Source of the DNA: Porogramme epimiltina
Lineage: Eukaryota; Basidiomycota; Agaricomycetes; Polyporales; Polyporaceae
DNA length: 10,419 nucleotides
Direction of reading: 5' to 3'
Assembly (NCBI GenBank): GCA_900155495.1
Contig: FTLJ01000964.1
Coordinates: 1 to 10,419 of the forward strand
The position numbers and the translations under genes are program-made. The notes below the pieces were generated by a model. It did not search any database. It saw only the letters and a program-made list of their open reading frames with translations, and was not told the DNA's origin. How positions within the stretch are numbered: position 1 is the first letter of the stretch; every line of letters begins with the position of its first letter. Positions 1 through 8,540 of this stretch are shown here, piece by piece.

Positions 1-67
1 CCGCGCGGCGCGCGTCACTCGAACGGTGCTCCGGCGATACGCGCGCCTCCTCGGCCTTCGGCCTCTT

Positions 68-116
68 CCCTCCCTGCCCCCCCTCACTCCCTCACTCCCC
101 CCCCCTCCCTCTCCCC
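68..116 (-). repeat. C-rich tract; two G-quadruplex motifs on the minus strand
   Basis: Runs of C lie at 68-70, 72-74, 77-83, 89-91, 97-105, 107-109 and 113-116. The minus strand therefore carries two successive sets of four G-runs with loops of 1 to 5 nt, which fits the usual G3+N1-7 pattern. Such pyrimidine tracts are common near fungal transcription start sites, so this may simply be promoter composition. Folding is not shown by sequence alone. Confidence 0.6.
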
Positions 117-168
117 TCAGCTTCCTCCCCCCTTCTCCTGCTTCCTCGCACTTCTTCCCCGCTCGGCG

Positions 169-196
169 ATTGGCCCGCCCCGCGCTTACCTAAAAG
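169..196 (+). promoter_or_regulatory. Possible plus-strand core promoter elements
   Basis: An inverted CCAAT box (ATTGG, 169-173) is followed at once by a GC-box-like CCCGCCCCGC (174-183) and a weak TATA-like CTAAAAG (190-196). The order and spacing suit a plus-strand start near 220-225. A donor-like CAG/GTACGC follows at 446-454. Each element is short and expected by chance in this composition, so the call rests on their order only. Confidence 0.25.
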
Positions 197-248
197 CCAG
201 CCTTGTCCTCCCGGCGCTCTACGCGCCCGCGCTTCCCACCGCCTTGGG

Positions 249-272
249 GGAGGTCGACCGTCGACGACCTCC
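249..272. repeat. Perfect 8-bp inverted repeat (hairpin)
   Basis: GGAGGTCG at 249-256 is the exact reverse complement of CGACCTCC at 265-272, with an 8-nt centre that itself holds two TCGA motifs. If the candidate start near 220 is real, the hairpin would sit in the 5' leader. No known regulatory element is recognised. Confidence 0.7.
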
Positions 273-470
273 TTCTCGCGCTTCTGCCCCCCCACTGCCA
301 GCGCCCGCGCCCGCGCGTGCGACCCGCAATCATCCCTTCGCCCGGGCTCCCGGCGGTCGCCCGCTGGCGCCGCCGCCGCCGTCGCCGCGCGTCTGGAAAA
401 TCCCGGAGAACGGCGAGAGAGCGCGCATTCGCGGCTCACAAGACCCAGGTACGCAAAAAATGCCCAGACG

Positions 471-518
471 CCGCCTGCCCGCCTGCCCGCTCGCTCGCCC
501 GCACGCGCGCCCGTCCGC
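471..518 (+). repeat. Degenerate 8-bp tandem repeat, six units
   Basis: Units begin at 471, 479, 487, 495, 503 and 511. The first two are identical (CCGCCTGC); the others are CCGCTCGC, TCGCCCGC, ACGCGCGC and CCGTCCGC. The last bases are nearly always GC and position 2 is always C, so this looks like a decayed minisatellite. Base composition alone could also produce part of the pattern. Confidence 0.55.
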
Positions 519-609
519 ACGAACCGCGCCGGTTCTTTCTGGCATCTCGCATCTGCGCAGCGGGCTCCAGAGTGCCGCCCGGCGCAGGGGCGCCGCTCGT
601 CCGCACATG

Positions 610-639
610 CACACACGCCCACACGAATCACACACGCCC
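610..639 (+). repeat. 11-bp direct repeat, 19-bp period
   Basis: CACACACGCCC occurs at 610-620 and again, identical, at 629-639, separated by ACACGAAT. It lies in a CA-rich stretch at the right edge of the GC-rich left end. No function is recognised. Confidence 0.7.
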
Positions 640-700
640 GAGCGGTGGCACTGTTCCTCAGACGGTTAGGCTCGGCGAAGGTCGAGGGTTGATGGTGATC

Positions 701-1064
701 AGTTGGGGACGAGAGAGGTATAGCAATAAGTCATGTCGTAAAGACAGGTGTGCTACATACGCAAGTACGTACATGGACCTGCCGGTCGTTAGTCGTGAGA
801 GGTCGTGAGCCGCCGGAGGGGCGACGAGATACTGGGACAACAGGGAGACGGATACACGAGGGCGCGGAGCAAGCATTAGACGTCCTGAGGACGCCGGAGA
901 AGCGCAAAGCAGAGTCACGGAGGACCGGAATGGAGGTGAAAGAAAGGATGGCCGGATCGCAAGACAGTGCGGAACAATGTAAACGTCCAGGAAGCTCGAG
1001 GGAGGAGAGGTCCGATGGAGAGTCGAGAACAGCGTCCATGCGCCGTTCGATGGTCATGCAACGC
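701..1064. other. 3' flank of the membrane-protein gene; no gene seen
   Basis: This covers the sequence after the stop codon of the minus-strand gene and the gap to the GC-rich left end. It presumably contains that gene's 3' untranslated region and poly(A) site, but I see no clear AATAAA on the minus strand. Open frames of up to about 120 codons here have no recognisable composition or motif. Confidence 0.5.
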
Positions 1065-2551
1065 CTACGCGCTGTAATACCCTGTATACGAAGCAAAGTG
1101 TCCGTCAACACCTGATATCGTACAGCGCTCGACGAGGGCCATGCGCCGCGCAACACGCCGTGTTCACGCAGCGTGCATGCAACATGCAGTGGAACACGGA
1201 GGCAAACAACGGCACATGGGCCGGAACGTGAGTACTCACCGCCATAGAACGGACCTTTCATTCCGTTGTAGTGCTCGAGCCGCTTCTGGAAGCGCCACAC
1301 GAGGAAGAACATGTACATCTGCTCACAGGACCACAGTCATTAAGCGCAAACAGCCCGATGTGAGCTCCGGGGGTGACACTAGACACCGTGACAGGGCACG
1401 CACCTGGAAGACGAGGTCTACGATCAGGCCGCCGACGAACGCCGCATACAGGCTCGAGAAGCCTGTAGTGCAGAAGCCGGACGGGAACGACGTGCTACCG
1501 CCGTAGCCCGCCTCGGCCGAGTCAGTCCACAGCTGGCCACCGTTTTCGCACTCCCACGAGATCTTGTCCTTCCTGTGAAGTCAATCCTACGTTAATCTCC
1601 GGATCACTACGGTGAATAAACGATCCGCAATGGGAAACAAATGCAGGCCGCGGGGTAAGAAAGGAACTAGTGCGCGGCCGCCGGTACGGGTAGATCTACA
1701 AAGGCCTAGTGGGTGGGCAGAACATACCGCCACCTCGCCGATTCTAGAAGCGACAGAAGCGAGAAATTCGCGGATAAAGGTCCCAGCATGGAGGTGAAGA
1801 GATTGGGGTGGACATTGTGACGAGACAAAGGAGGGGAGAATACCCGCTGAAACATCAATGGAACAGATGACATACCCGCGTTGGAGTTCGACGATCATGA
1901 TGATGGCGCGAACCAAGCAGAGGACGATAATGAACGGCCAGATGAATTTGCAGACTCGGATCCAGATGTACGACCGCTACAACGAAGCGTCAGCATTATT
2001 GACGAATAAACTCGACGGAGACCCGGATGGTGCCCCAAGTTGCTGGGGACTTCACCACTACTCACGTTGGAGAGGGCGAGGACGGAGAGGGCTGCAGCCA
2101 CTCCCACACCGATTCCAACACCTCCGTAAATTTGCCTGGGAAAATGAAAGAGATAGGGGCGGAGGGGGTAAGTAAGAAGCAGAACACAAGACATGCGGAG
2201 AGGGCGCACCACTCCGGGAATACGAAGAACAGGTATTGACCCCAGTTCAGCAGGAAGACACCGCCTGCGATACTGTACGCCTGTCCGCGATTTGCGTGAG
2301 ATCGAAGGGGAGTTCACTTCCTAATATTGACTACGTACAAAGATGACAACACCCCACGCAATAGCACCACCCCTCTAGAGAATGATAGTGCGAAGTTAAT
2401 GCGGTGAAATTGGGCAGCATTGCTCAAAAAACGCACCAGAGGGAGCAGGAGGAGACAGTTGTCGCACCTGTGAGCGCAGATCGCAGTAAGGGGTACAGTG
2501 AGCGCTTCTGCATACATTTGGGTGGGCACAGCAGTTGGTTACGAACCACAT
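1065..2551 (-). CDS. Four-segment integral membrane protein, conserved uncharacterised basidiomycete family (9 exons)
   Basis: Minus-strand exons are 2551-2547, 2467-2437, 2374-2339, 2280-2210, 2135-2066, 1976-1876, 1572-1404, 1318-1240 and 1081-1065: 579 nt, 192 residues, stop TAG at 1067-1065. From the second intron onward every junction has a usable GT donor and AG acceptor and keeps frame; donors include GTGCGT, GTACGT, GTGAGT and GTATGT. Four hydrophobic segments are predicted at about residues 14-36, 50-70, 79-102 and 143-168. A polar loop between segments 3 and 4 has WEC (Cys113), GGQLW and GFC (Cys139), perhaps a disulfide pair. The C-terminus has KRLEHY, KGPFYGG and ends in YYSA. I recognise this as a fungal family of unknown function; localisation is inferred. 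The N-terminus is uncertain: the chosen model starts at 2551 (A at -3), uses a GTTCGT donor at 2546 and begins MWCDNC. The alternative is an unspliced start at 2517 giving 207 residues. Homology is from memory, not a search. Confidence 0.88.
1158..1199 (-). other. Two-part hairpin inside the last intron of the membrane-protein gene
   Basis: Outer arms CCGTGTTC (1158-1165) and GAACACGG (1192-1199) are perfect complements and extend by two more pairs past a one-base bulge. Inner arms TGCATG (1174-1179) and CATGCA (1183-1188) pair around a 3-nt loop. A third copy of the outer sequence, AACACG at 1152-1157, could pair with 1159-1164 instead, so two exclusive folds exist. It lies in the 158-nt intron 1239-1082, longer than most neighbours. 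It may bring the splice sites together or yield a small RNA; neither is shown. Confidence 0.6.
1573..1875 (-). other. Unusually long (303 nt) intron of the membrane-protein gene
   Basis: The donor GTATGT begins at 1875 and the acceptor CTTCACAG ends at 1573. Splicing joins ...VELQRG to KDKISWEC..., which reads as one uninterrupted conserved block, so the whole 303 nt should be removed. The other introns are 58 to 158 nt. Inside are a second GTATGT (around 1727) and a 7-bp stem (1646-1652 with 1673-1679). A 16-nt piece between internal AG and GT sites would break the frame, so I do not annotate it as an exon. Confidence 0.75.
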
Positions 2552-2700
2552 CGTAGAGAATCACTTGCTGGATGAAGGAGAGAGAGGCCTTGGGAAATGC
2601 TCGTTACTGCTTCTTGAAGACTGCGAGAGCCTGGACTCGGTAATAAGGAATGGTCTTGATACAGGTCGTGAAATGGGTTTCGCAGGGTTGAGGGTCTTCA
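2552..2700 (-). promoter_or_regulatory. Proximal upstream region of the membrane-protein gene
   Basis: Read on the minus strand, a CT-rich tract (2590 to 2571, CCTCTCTCTCC core) lies about 20 to 40 nt before the chosen start codon. No ATG occurs between 2700 and 2551 on this strand. CT-rich tracts often lie just upstream of fungal transcription starts. No clear TATA box is seen. Confidence 0.4.
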
Positions 2701-5614
2701 AGGAGAGCAGCGAGGAGCCACCTCACGGGCAAGGAGCGACGGGCGGGACGCGGTGGTCGTCGAGTGGGACGAGGAGCGGGCGAGGCACGTTCCTCGCTCT
2801 TCGCCGCCCCCCGCGGTGTGACCGCCGTCACTCTGACATCACCCACCTCGAACGAAAGCGGACGATCGCACCCACCGAGCGCTTGCATTGTGACTACGTG
2901 ACGTCCGGTGACCCCTGCGCGTCCCAAGCGACCGGATGCGGAAGAGCTCGTGAACATGGAGACGCCGTGACAATGCCAGAGCCTGGTCCCGAACGCCATC
3001 GACGACCTCATGGATGGCGCCGAAGTGAGAGCGGCTCGTCTGTGGACTTTCGAACTTCGCCAAGTTCCACCTTGCTCAGCGTCGTGCGTGCCAGGTCACT
3101 CGATTGCAGGTTGGGAACACGCCCCTTCGACTCGAACGTCAACGAAGATCTCGGACTCTGTATATCGACCCCGACCCTGGATCTTGCCCGTCCGACCCTT
3201 TCGCCACGCGCTACTTTACGCCTTTACTCCTTCTCTCTCAGGCTCTCGGAACGGATGCTCCTGTCGCTGGACCGTTGCGGATGATGCAAACGACTGACAT
3301 GGTCACCTGAGCATAGCTCACACTCGAGTCGCCTGCTTCTATCGCACGGAGACCTCGCGTGGTGCGTTCTTCCCGTCCCCTCGCCCTCACCTTCCATAGG
3401 CTCACGCGCGGCAATGCAAGACCACCGAAACACGTTTTTACTGCCAGGATTGCCAGACAGAGGTCCGACGCCTCCACGTCTCCCCAGATGACCTGGCCAC
3501 TGTCCACTACTCCGCCATCCCGCAGCCGGTCATTCATCGCCCTGCGAGCCGTTGCCAGTAATCGGACTGACGCACTCATAACCCTCGTATTCGGGGACAT
3601 TTCTCAGCGACCACGCCGTTTTCATTTCCGGAATTAATCCTCCACTCGAACCTTCCAACCAGCATGCCACGGCCCGAGCCGTCATCCCATCTAGGTAGTT
3701 GATCGAGGCGTACGCGCTCAGACGCAGATAACGGCGGGATCGTCCTTGATCCCATCCATTCGTCTAGGCTTGGTTTGAGGGCCGTCACGTAGTGTCGTCC
3801 CACACGGAAAGCGAGTTACGGTCTGGGTATCTCACGACATTCCCCCCACAACGGCGTCGCTCTGGTTCTTGGGACCCTCTCGTTCTTCTACCTTCCGCCC
3901 TTCTCCCGCCCTCTTCTGCCCCTTCATCTGCAATCGGTGTTCTCATCGGATGGGGCGCAACAGCTGCTACCGCGAATCCAACCCTCGACCCCACGTGTTT
4001 CCGCGGTTCAATCATCGATGACTGCGTCACTCTCAATATATCGCTCAAACAGCGAACGAACGGTGCCCCCCTGAACATGAGGCCTGAGGCATTGGACTTT
4101 GCTCTCCGACGACCGAGGCCAGCGAGGCCTGGACGCCCCGGACGTTCTTTGACAGGACACGCCCTCTCCGCAGTGCTCGAATTTCCATGCCGGTGCGCCG
4201 CTACTCCCTCCGAAATGAACGACGGAGCGACGCAACGATGGCCCTTCTGGTGAGCTCCAGCGTGCGCCACGAATGCTACCCCGCTTACGGGGAAAATGGA
4301 ATCCAGTGGCAGGCGCATCTGTCTTCCTGCGCGCAAATGAACGCGCCGGAGCCCGCGCCGCCGCCAGAACGCGAGGGCGTCAATAGCGCGCCCCACAAAA
4401 GGGTGCCGCGAAGACGTCGCGGACGTTTGATCGCCGAGCTTGTGACGGCGGTGGTAGGCGCGTTGGACGTCTTCAGGAAGACCCGACCGGACGTCCGGAG
4501 GCGGATCCTGGGACTCGCTGTGGATGTAGGACGGCCTCGGCGGCGATTCCCTCACGGAGCGTAGTTTCCTCAAGGCCTGATTTCCTTTCTAGCCCAGGGG
4601 AAGTGCCTAGAACGACCCCAACACTTGCCCGTAGTACTCGGAATTGCAGCCGCGTCACCCTTCTTGTCTGTCCTTTTGCCAACTTTACACTGCCGTCGGT
4701 ATCCCGTTGCATCCGCGGCGCTCGGCCCACTTCGTCGTGGTCCCAGACTCCGCTGGCCGACACTGGACCTGCCGGATAAGGCAGGCAGCGCCTACCAGCC
4801 TAAGTGTGTATCAGCAGTCGTCCTCATGTCGCCCCAACCTGCCTTTCGCAGAGGAAGCCCACCGGAACCAGGACGCGCGTGCCGTTCTGTGGCAAGAAGT
4901 GACTTGTCGCTCAGAAAGAGCGCTCTCGTGCACTTCGCACACGAGGCGACGTCAACTAGGGGCTGTTCAAGACTTCATGCGGCCATGGCCCGAAAGGCGA
5001 GGGTGTATCAAAGTTACGCCACCGCGCCTGTGGCCAGACGTGCCGCGCACCCGCTGCGGCATTGCGCACTCAAAAGCCTAGCTGTCTTTGGGCCGTCCCA
5101 GTCTCACAACTCTCTCCGCCACTGGTACGAAGATGACTCACGGAGTTCTCTCTATGTATACGCCCGCTTATCTGCCGTTGTCACTTGCAGCGACTGCGCC
5201 CGGTAGTGTCGCTCCCACCGCCCGAGTCTTAGGGGGAGCAATTCGCCTTCGTACGGCTTAGAAGTTCCGCCGTCACATCACCTTATCTCTAGGTACGAGA
5301 TCGAGACGCTTCCCTCCCCCAAGAGCACAGAATCACTCATGCTCCGCCTATAGTAGTTGATGGCAGTTTTGTGGTAGCACACCACCAGCATCACGTACGT
5401 CAAAGTACCGAGCGTCCCGGAAGAAGACGGAAAAAGACACAACAAACTTTCCGCCGGTTTGTGGGCCAAGAGTGACCCCGACACGGAGTGGAGTGGCCTT
5501 CACAGAATGAGTCGCAGACGCAAAGCGGGCCTTGGCCAGTGAACATTCTGTGTTTCACCGCCCAAGGCGCACTTCTCGAGCCGAGCCGCGAAACTCTGAA
5601 GTTTGAACGATGCA
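2701..5614. other. Long stretch without a recognisable gene
   Basis: Open frames of about 60 to 260 codons occur on both strands, but many are opened by non-ATG codons, they overlap each other, and none shows a domain, a hydrophobic pattern or splice-joined continuity that I recognise. The longest are a minus-strand frame at 3785-4573 and plus-strand frames at 2535-3284 and 4625-5206. Short exact hairpins occur (GGGATC/GATCCC at 3736-3753; GTCTTC/GAAGAC at 4469-4482), and one CACGTG E-box lies at 3992-3997. It may hold a non-coding RNA or a fast-evolving gene; nothing here proves either. Confidence 0.5.
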
Positions 5615-6490
5615 TCCCCACAGGACGAGGGGCGGGGCCAGAGGGGCGGTAACTAGCGGCCGCATCGGGGAGCAGGCACGGGGGGGGAGCTCGGTGGGCC
5701 CGCGGACGGGCCCGCGTCGAGCAGTCGGGTTCCCGTTTGGGGCGCCGGGCACCCCGCACCACGCGCGGCCGGCCAGAACGTTCGCACCCATCGCCTTGTC
5801 CGCTGCCGTAACCGCGCACCCCGTGGGCGACGCCGCCTTCCGCATCGGGCGCGCCCCCGCACCGACTCGTGCCCGCTGCCGCATCCGTCCGCCGATCCCC
5901 GCGTCCCCGCGACTGCGCCCGGGCCCCAGTCGCCCGATGAGGCCCGTCGCGGCGACCGAGCGCGGACGCGGACGCGGACGCACGGTGACGTCGTCCGTCC
6001 GCCCCGCGTCGTTCGCAGGGGCGCGGCGGCGCGGGCGCGCGCTTCCTTCCCCCGCCCGCCCCCGTCCCCGTCCCCCGCGCGGAAGGTCCAGAAAGCGAGG
6101 GGCGCGCTTCCGCGTTCACACCGCCGCGCGAGCGCGCCCGGCCGTTTCCACCCCTCGCCCGCGGACTCGCGGACTCTCTCGCGCGCGCGCCCCCCTCCCC
6201 ACCGCCCGAGTGCGCGGCCCCTGGGGCCTAGGGCGCGTCCAGCCTGCCCCGCTCTGCTCGGGTCCGCGGGCTCGGAGCGGGGCGGCGGCGCTGGGCGGCG
6301 CCGGCGTGCGACGGCTGCCCACGGACGGCGCGCGTTCTTGTCTCCGCGAAGGCCTCGTCCCGCGCGGTGGTGGGAGCCGCCCGTCCCCGCCCCTGGGGGC
6401 TCGCCGCCCGTCCGTGGGCCGTCCGTTCGTTGTCCGACGGGGCAGCGCCGCCGCGCGCCGACGCGCCTACTCGTGCGTCTCACGGCGGCT
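5615..6490. other. Very GC- and CpG-rich island
   Basis: By eye about three quarters of the bases are G or C, with dense CpG, clearly above the flanking sequence on both sides. Long open frames are present together on both strands (for example plus 5610-6980 and minus 5400-6119 and 5653-6483). That is what stop-poor composition produces, and the translations are Arg/Pro/Ala/Gly-rich without a domain. It contains an 8-G run (5680-5687), a duplicated GGGCCCGCG (5696-5704, 5708-5716) and short tandem repeats. It could be a promoter-like CpG island or a structural element. I do not call a protein here. Confidence 0.65.
5962..5979 (+). repeat. Three tandem copies of GCGGAC
   Basis: GCGGAC is repeated exactly three times inside the CpG-rich island. 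A similar short duplication, GCGGACTC twice, lies at 6161-6176. These point to slippage in GC-rich DNA and have no other evident meaning. Confidence 0.75.
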
Positions 6491-7601
6491 CGGCAGGGAG
6501 AACATCCGAGAGGCAGATGAAGGGGGAGACGCGCGGGCGCTGGGGCAAGAATTCGGTGCGACGCCCTCGAACGAAGAGAATCCCCCTCAGGCGCTGGCGG
6601 GTGCGAAGGATGTGCAGCCTAGCCACGTCAGGTGTACGTGTGCCCCTTCATGCGTGGCGCCCGAAGGCTCGAAGTTGGTGCACATATTCAGGCACCCTCC
6701 CCGCTGTCGCGCATGCACAGGCACCGGGGCGCCATATCTGTGGTTAGCCCGAGGGGGGGCGCGCCGTAATCGTGAGCGACGGATTGCCACAGTACGAGCT
6801 CGACGTTTCCCCCTCGAACTGTTTCAGCGGGGGATGCCGATGGGGGTCGCGACCCGCGCAGTTCTGGACGTCGATGAAGCGGAGCCGTCCGACGAGAACC
6901 TGGAGGCGTGGCAAGGCGAGACCCGTTGGTTACGGTATATTGTATGCAACAAGGGCGGGCGTTGTCGTCCGAGGTGTTAGCTTAAGCGTTCCGCCGCCCC
7001 TCCTGGAACAGCCCGAATACAATGCGAGTGCGGGCAATTTACGTAGTCGCTACCCCCGCGGTGTTCTGTGCGCAAGTCCGTTCGGCAGCGACGCGCGCGA
7101 CGACGACATCTGCGCAATGCGGCTGATGCACGACGTCACTCAGTCTCAGATCTTCCGCAATGAGGGGGAGGAGCTCCATCCGGAACACGGTGCGCCGAGG
7201 CGGGGCTCGACAGGAACCAAGTGAACGTTGATGCACGGTGGCGCGCATCCTCCGAGGTCTGGGGCCTTTCTGCTCACTGAGCTCCGGACGTCCAGCACGA
7301 GCAGGTGCCCCTCTCTCAGCGGGCGAGACCGAGCACACCGAACACACGCACAGAACGCAAGGCTGAGGGATACAAGAAGACTTGATACATCGCGCGCGGG
7401 CTCACAAACCAAGCCGACACATCACTACAGCTACAGCGTCCGTCGCCGACGAGAGGACCGGGGGCTCCAAGACCATGCCAACCAGGGGAACCGTGATCGC
7501 CCGCCCTGAAGGCGGCGTCCTGCGCTCGTACCTCGATTCCGCGGTAGTGCGGGAGCGTGTGCGAGCGAGGACACGTCACGACGGCGATGGTGTGTAAGGC
7601 C

Positions 7602-7620
7602 CGCCCTCGTCGAGAGGGCG
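7602..7620. repeat. Perfect 7-bp hairpin followed by an A-run
   Basis: CGCCCTC (7602-7608) pairs exactly with GAGGGCG (7614-7620) around a 5-nt loop, and AAAAA follows at 7621-7625. On the minus strand this reads as a T-run before a GC-rich stem. It resembles a bacterial terminator only in outline, and the setting is eukaryotic, so no terminator function is claimed. Confidence 0.65.
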
Positions 7621-8293
7621 AAAAACCTCCCACAACCCGCTCCCCATCCTCCCCAATCCTCTCTCCTGCGAGCCGGCCGAGTCCAATGGGGTTTCGGGAA
7701 ATTGCTGTGGATGGTGCTAATGGAGCGGGTGGGTGAACGGCCTGAGCCGTCGGTCCGATATGTGAGTCGTTGCGCGGGGGGGAAGGATATGCGTATTTCG
7801 TGTCGTTCGTTGCCGGTCGTATCCTTCGTCATTGGCCGCCGCATTCCAGAGCCCAGGGGATATGATATAGTACAAGGATAAGGGTTACGTTCGGATAGAT
7901 ATCAATGTGGGACGGGTGGATAGGTGGATCGCTGGACAGTGGGCTCGTGTACGAGTGGGTGGGGTGGAATTGGTGTGGGCGGCCGGGTAACGTAGCAGTT
8001 CTTCGTTCTAGGGAGCTAGAGAAATGTCCATGGGATGGGCTGTCGCGTCGCAAAGCTCGGGAGGGCGCGGGGATACGACACCGCCGCACCAAAGGCGACG
8101 ACGAGTGTCCAAGGCAAGAGATCAAAGCATGTTGACGAGACGGTGCAAGGAACCTCGCACGGATGGCCGATGGTGGATCAACAACGCGCGGGAGACAAGC
8201 TCACCAGCAGCGTCGGAAGGACCAACGGCGCATCCGTGGTTAGGTTACTTTGACTGAGACCAGCCTGCTGCGTCGAGCCGCAGGAGTCTCGTG

Positions 8294-8385
8294 GAGGTCG
8301 GGCTGGGACCAAGATGACGGCGAGGGCGACGCGTTAAGCGCACCGGGCGTTGCAGACGACCCTTCATGCCGTGAAGCCCGACCTC
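8294..8385. repeat. 11-bp inverted repeat with a 70-bp spacer
   Basis: GAGGTCGGGCT at 8294-8304 is the exact reverse complement of AGCCCGACCTC at 8375-8385. A smaller nested hairpin, CTTCA/TGAAG, adjoins the right arm. A match of this length within 100 bp is somewhat unexpected but can arise by chance in a GC-rich 10-kb window. No target-site duplication or transposon end is evident. Confidence 0.55.
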
Positions 8386-8540
8386 GTTTTGAGCTTTGTT
8401 CTCTTCACGCACGACGCGGTGTGCGACCCTCAATGTCCGATGTCGCTCTTTCCGGAGGCTTCAAAGGGCTGCAAGCAGAGGCGAGGGGGGCGAGCATGCG
8501 GGCACGGACAACATAAAGCCAAGCAAGGACTAAAGAGATA

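Larger units (their letters stand above)
1..700. other. GC-rich non-coding stretch, left end
   Basis: No convincing gene is visible. The stretch is rich in C on the plus strand and in CpG, so open frames occur on both strands by lack of stop codons. The translations are dominated by Arg, Pro and Ala without domains. There is no ATG on the plus strand before position 460. It could be a promoter plus untranslated leader of a plus-strand transcript, or the upstream region of a gene lying left of the window. The shorter elements inside it are listed separately. Confidence 0.6.

Noticed and set aside
1725..1745. Possible 16-nt microexon inside the 303-nt intron
   Set aside because: Including it shifts the frame and destroys the conserved QRG-KDK join.
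1647..1748. Cluster of restriction-type palindromes (SacII, SpeI, NotI, BglII, StuI, XbaI sites) suggesting a vector polylinker
   Set aside because: The order and spacing do not match a linker I know, the sites are scattered over 100 bp inside an intron, and six-base palindromes are expected about every 64 bp.
2437..2517. Unspliced N-terminus of the membrane protein starting at 2517
   Set aside because: Kept only as the alternative: it leaves a branch-point-like CTTAC and a CACAG acceptor unused and adds a 15-residue extension; transcripts must decide.
2535..3284. 249-codon plus-strand open frame
   Set aside because: It overlaps the start of the supported membrane gene on the other strand, and its product shows no recognisable motif.
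3238..3600. 120-codon minus-strand frame with a true ATG
   Set aside because: It has donor- and acceptor-like motifs inside but no recognisable protein pattern; a chance frame cannot be excluded.
3642..3652. tRNA B-box-like GGTTCGAGTGG on the minus strand
   Set aside because: The last bases deviate from the consensus and no A box or cloverleaf can be built upstream of it.
3785..4573. 262-codon minus-strand open frame
   Set aside because: No recognisable domain, a comparable plus-strand frame over the same bases, and no splice-joined continuation.
5278..5484. 68-codon minus-strand frame with a hydrophobic TYVMLVVCY stretch
   Set aside because: It opens with a non-ATG codon, has only one weak hydrophobic segment, and I could not connect it to convincing neighbouring exons.
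5400..6119. 239-codon minus-strand open frame, and a second one at 5653-6483
   Set aside because: They overlap each other and the plus-strand frame, with the same low-complexity composition.
5610..6980. 456-codon plus-strand open frame
   Set aside because: It lies in stop-poor CpG-rich DNA where long frames also exist on the other strand. The product is Arg/Pro/Ala-rich without a domain, so composition explains it.
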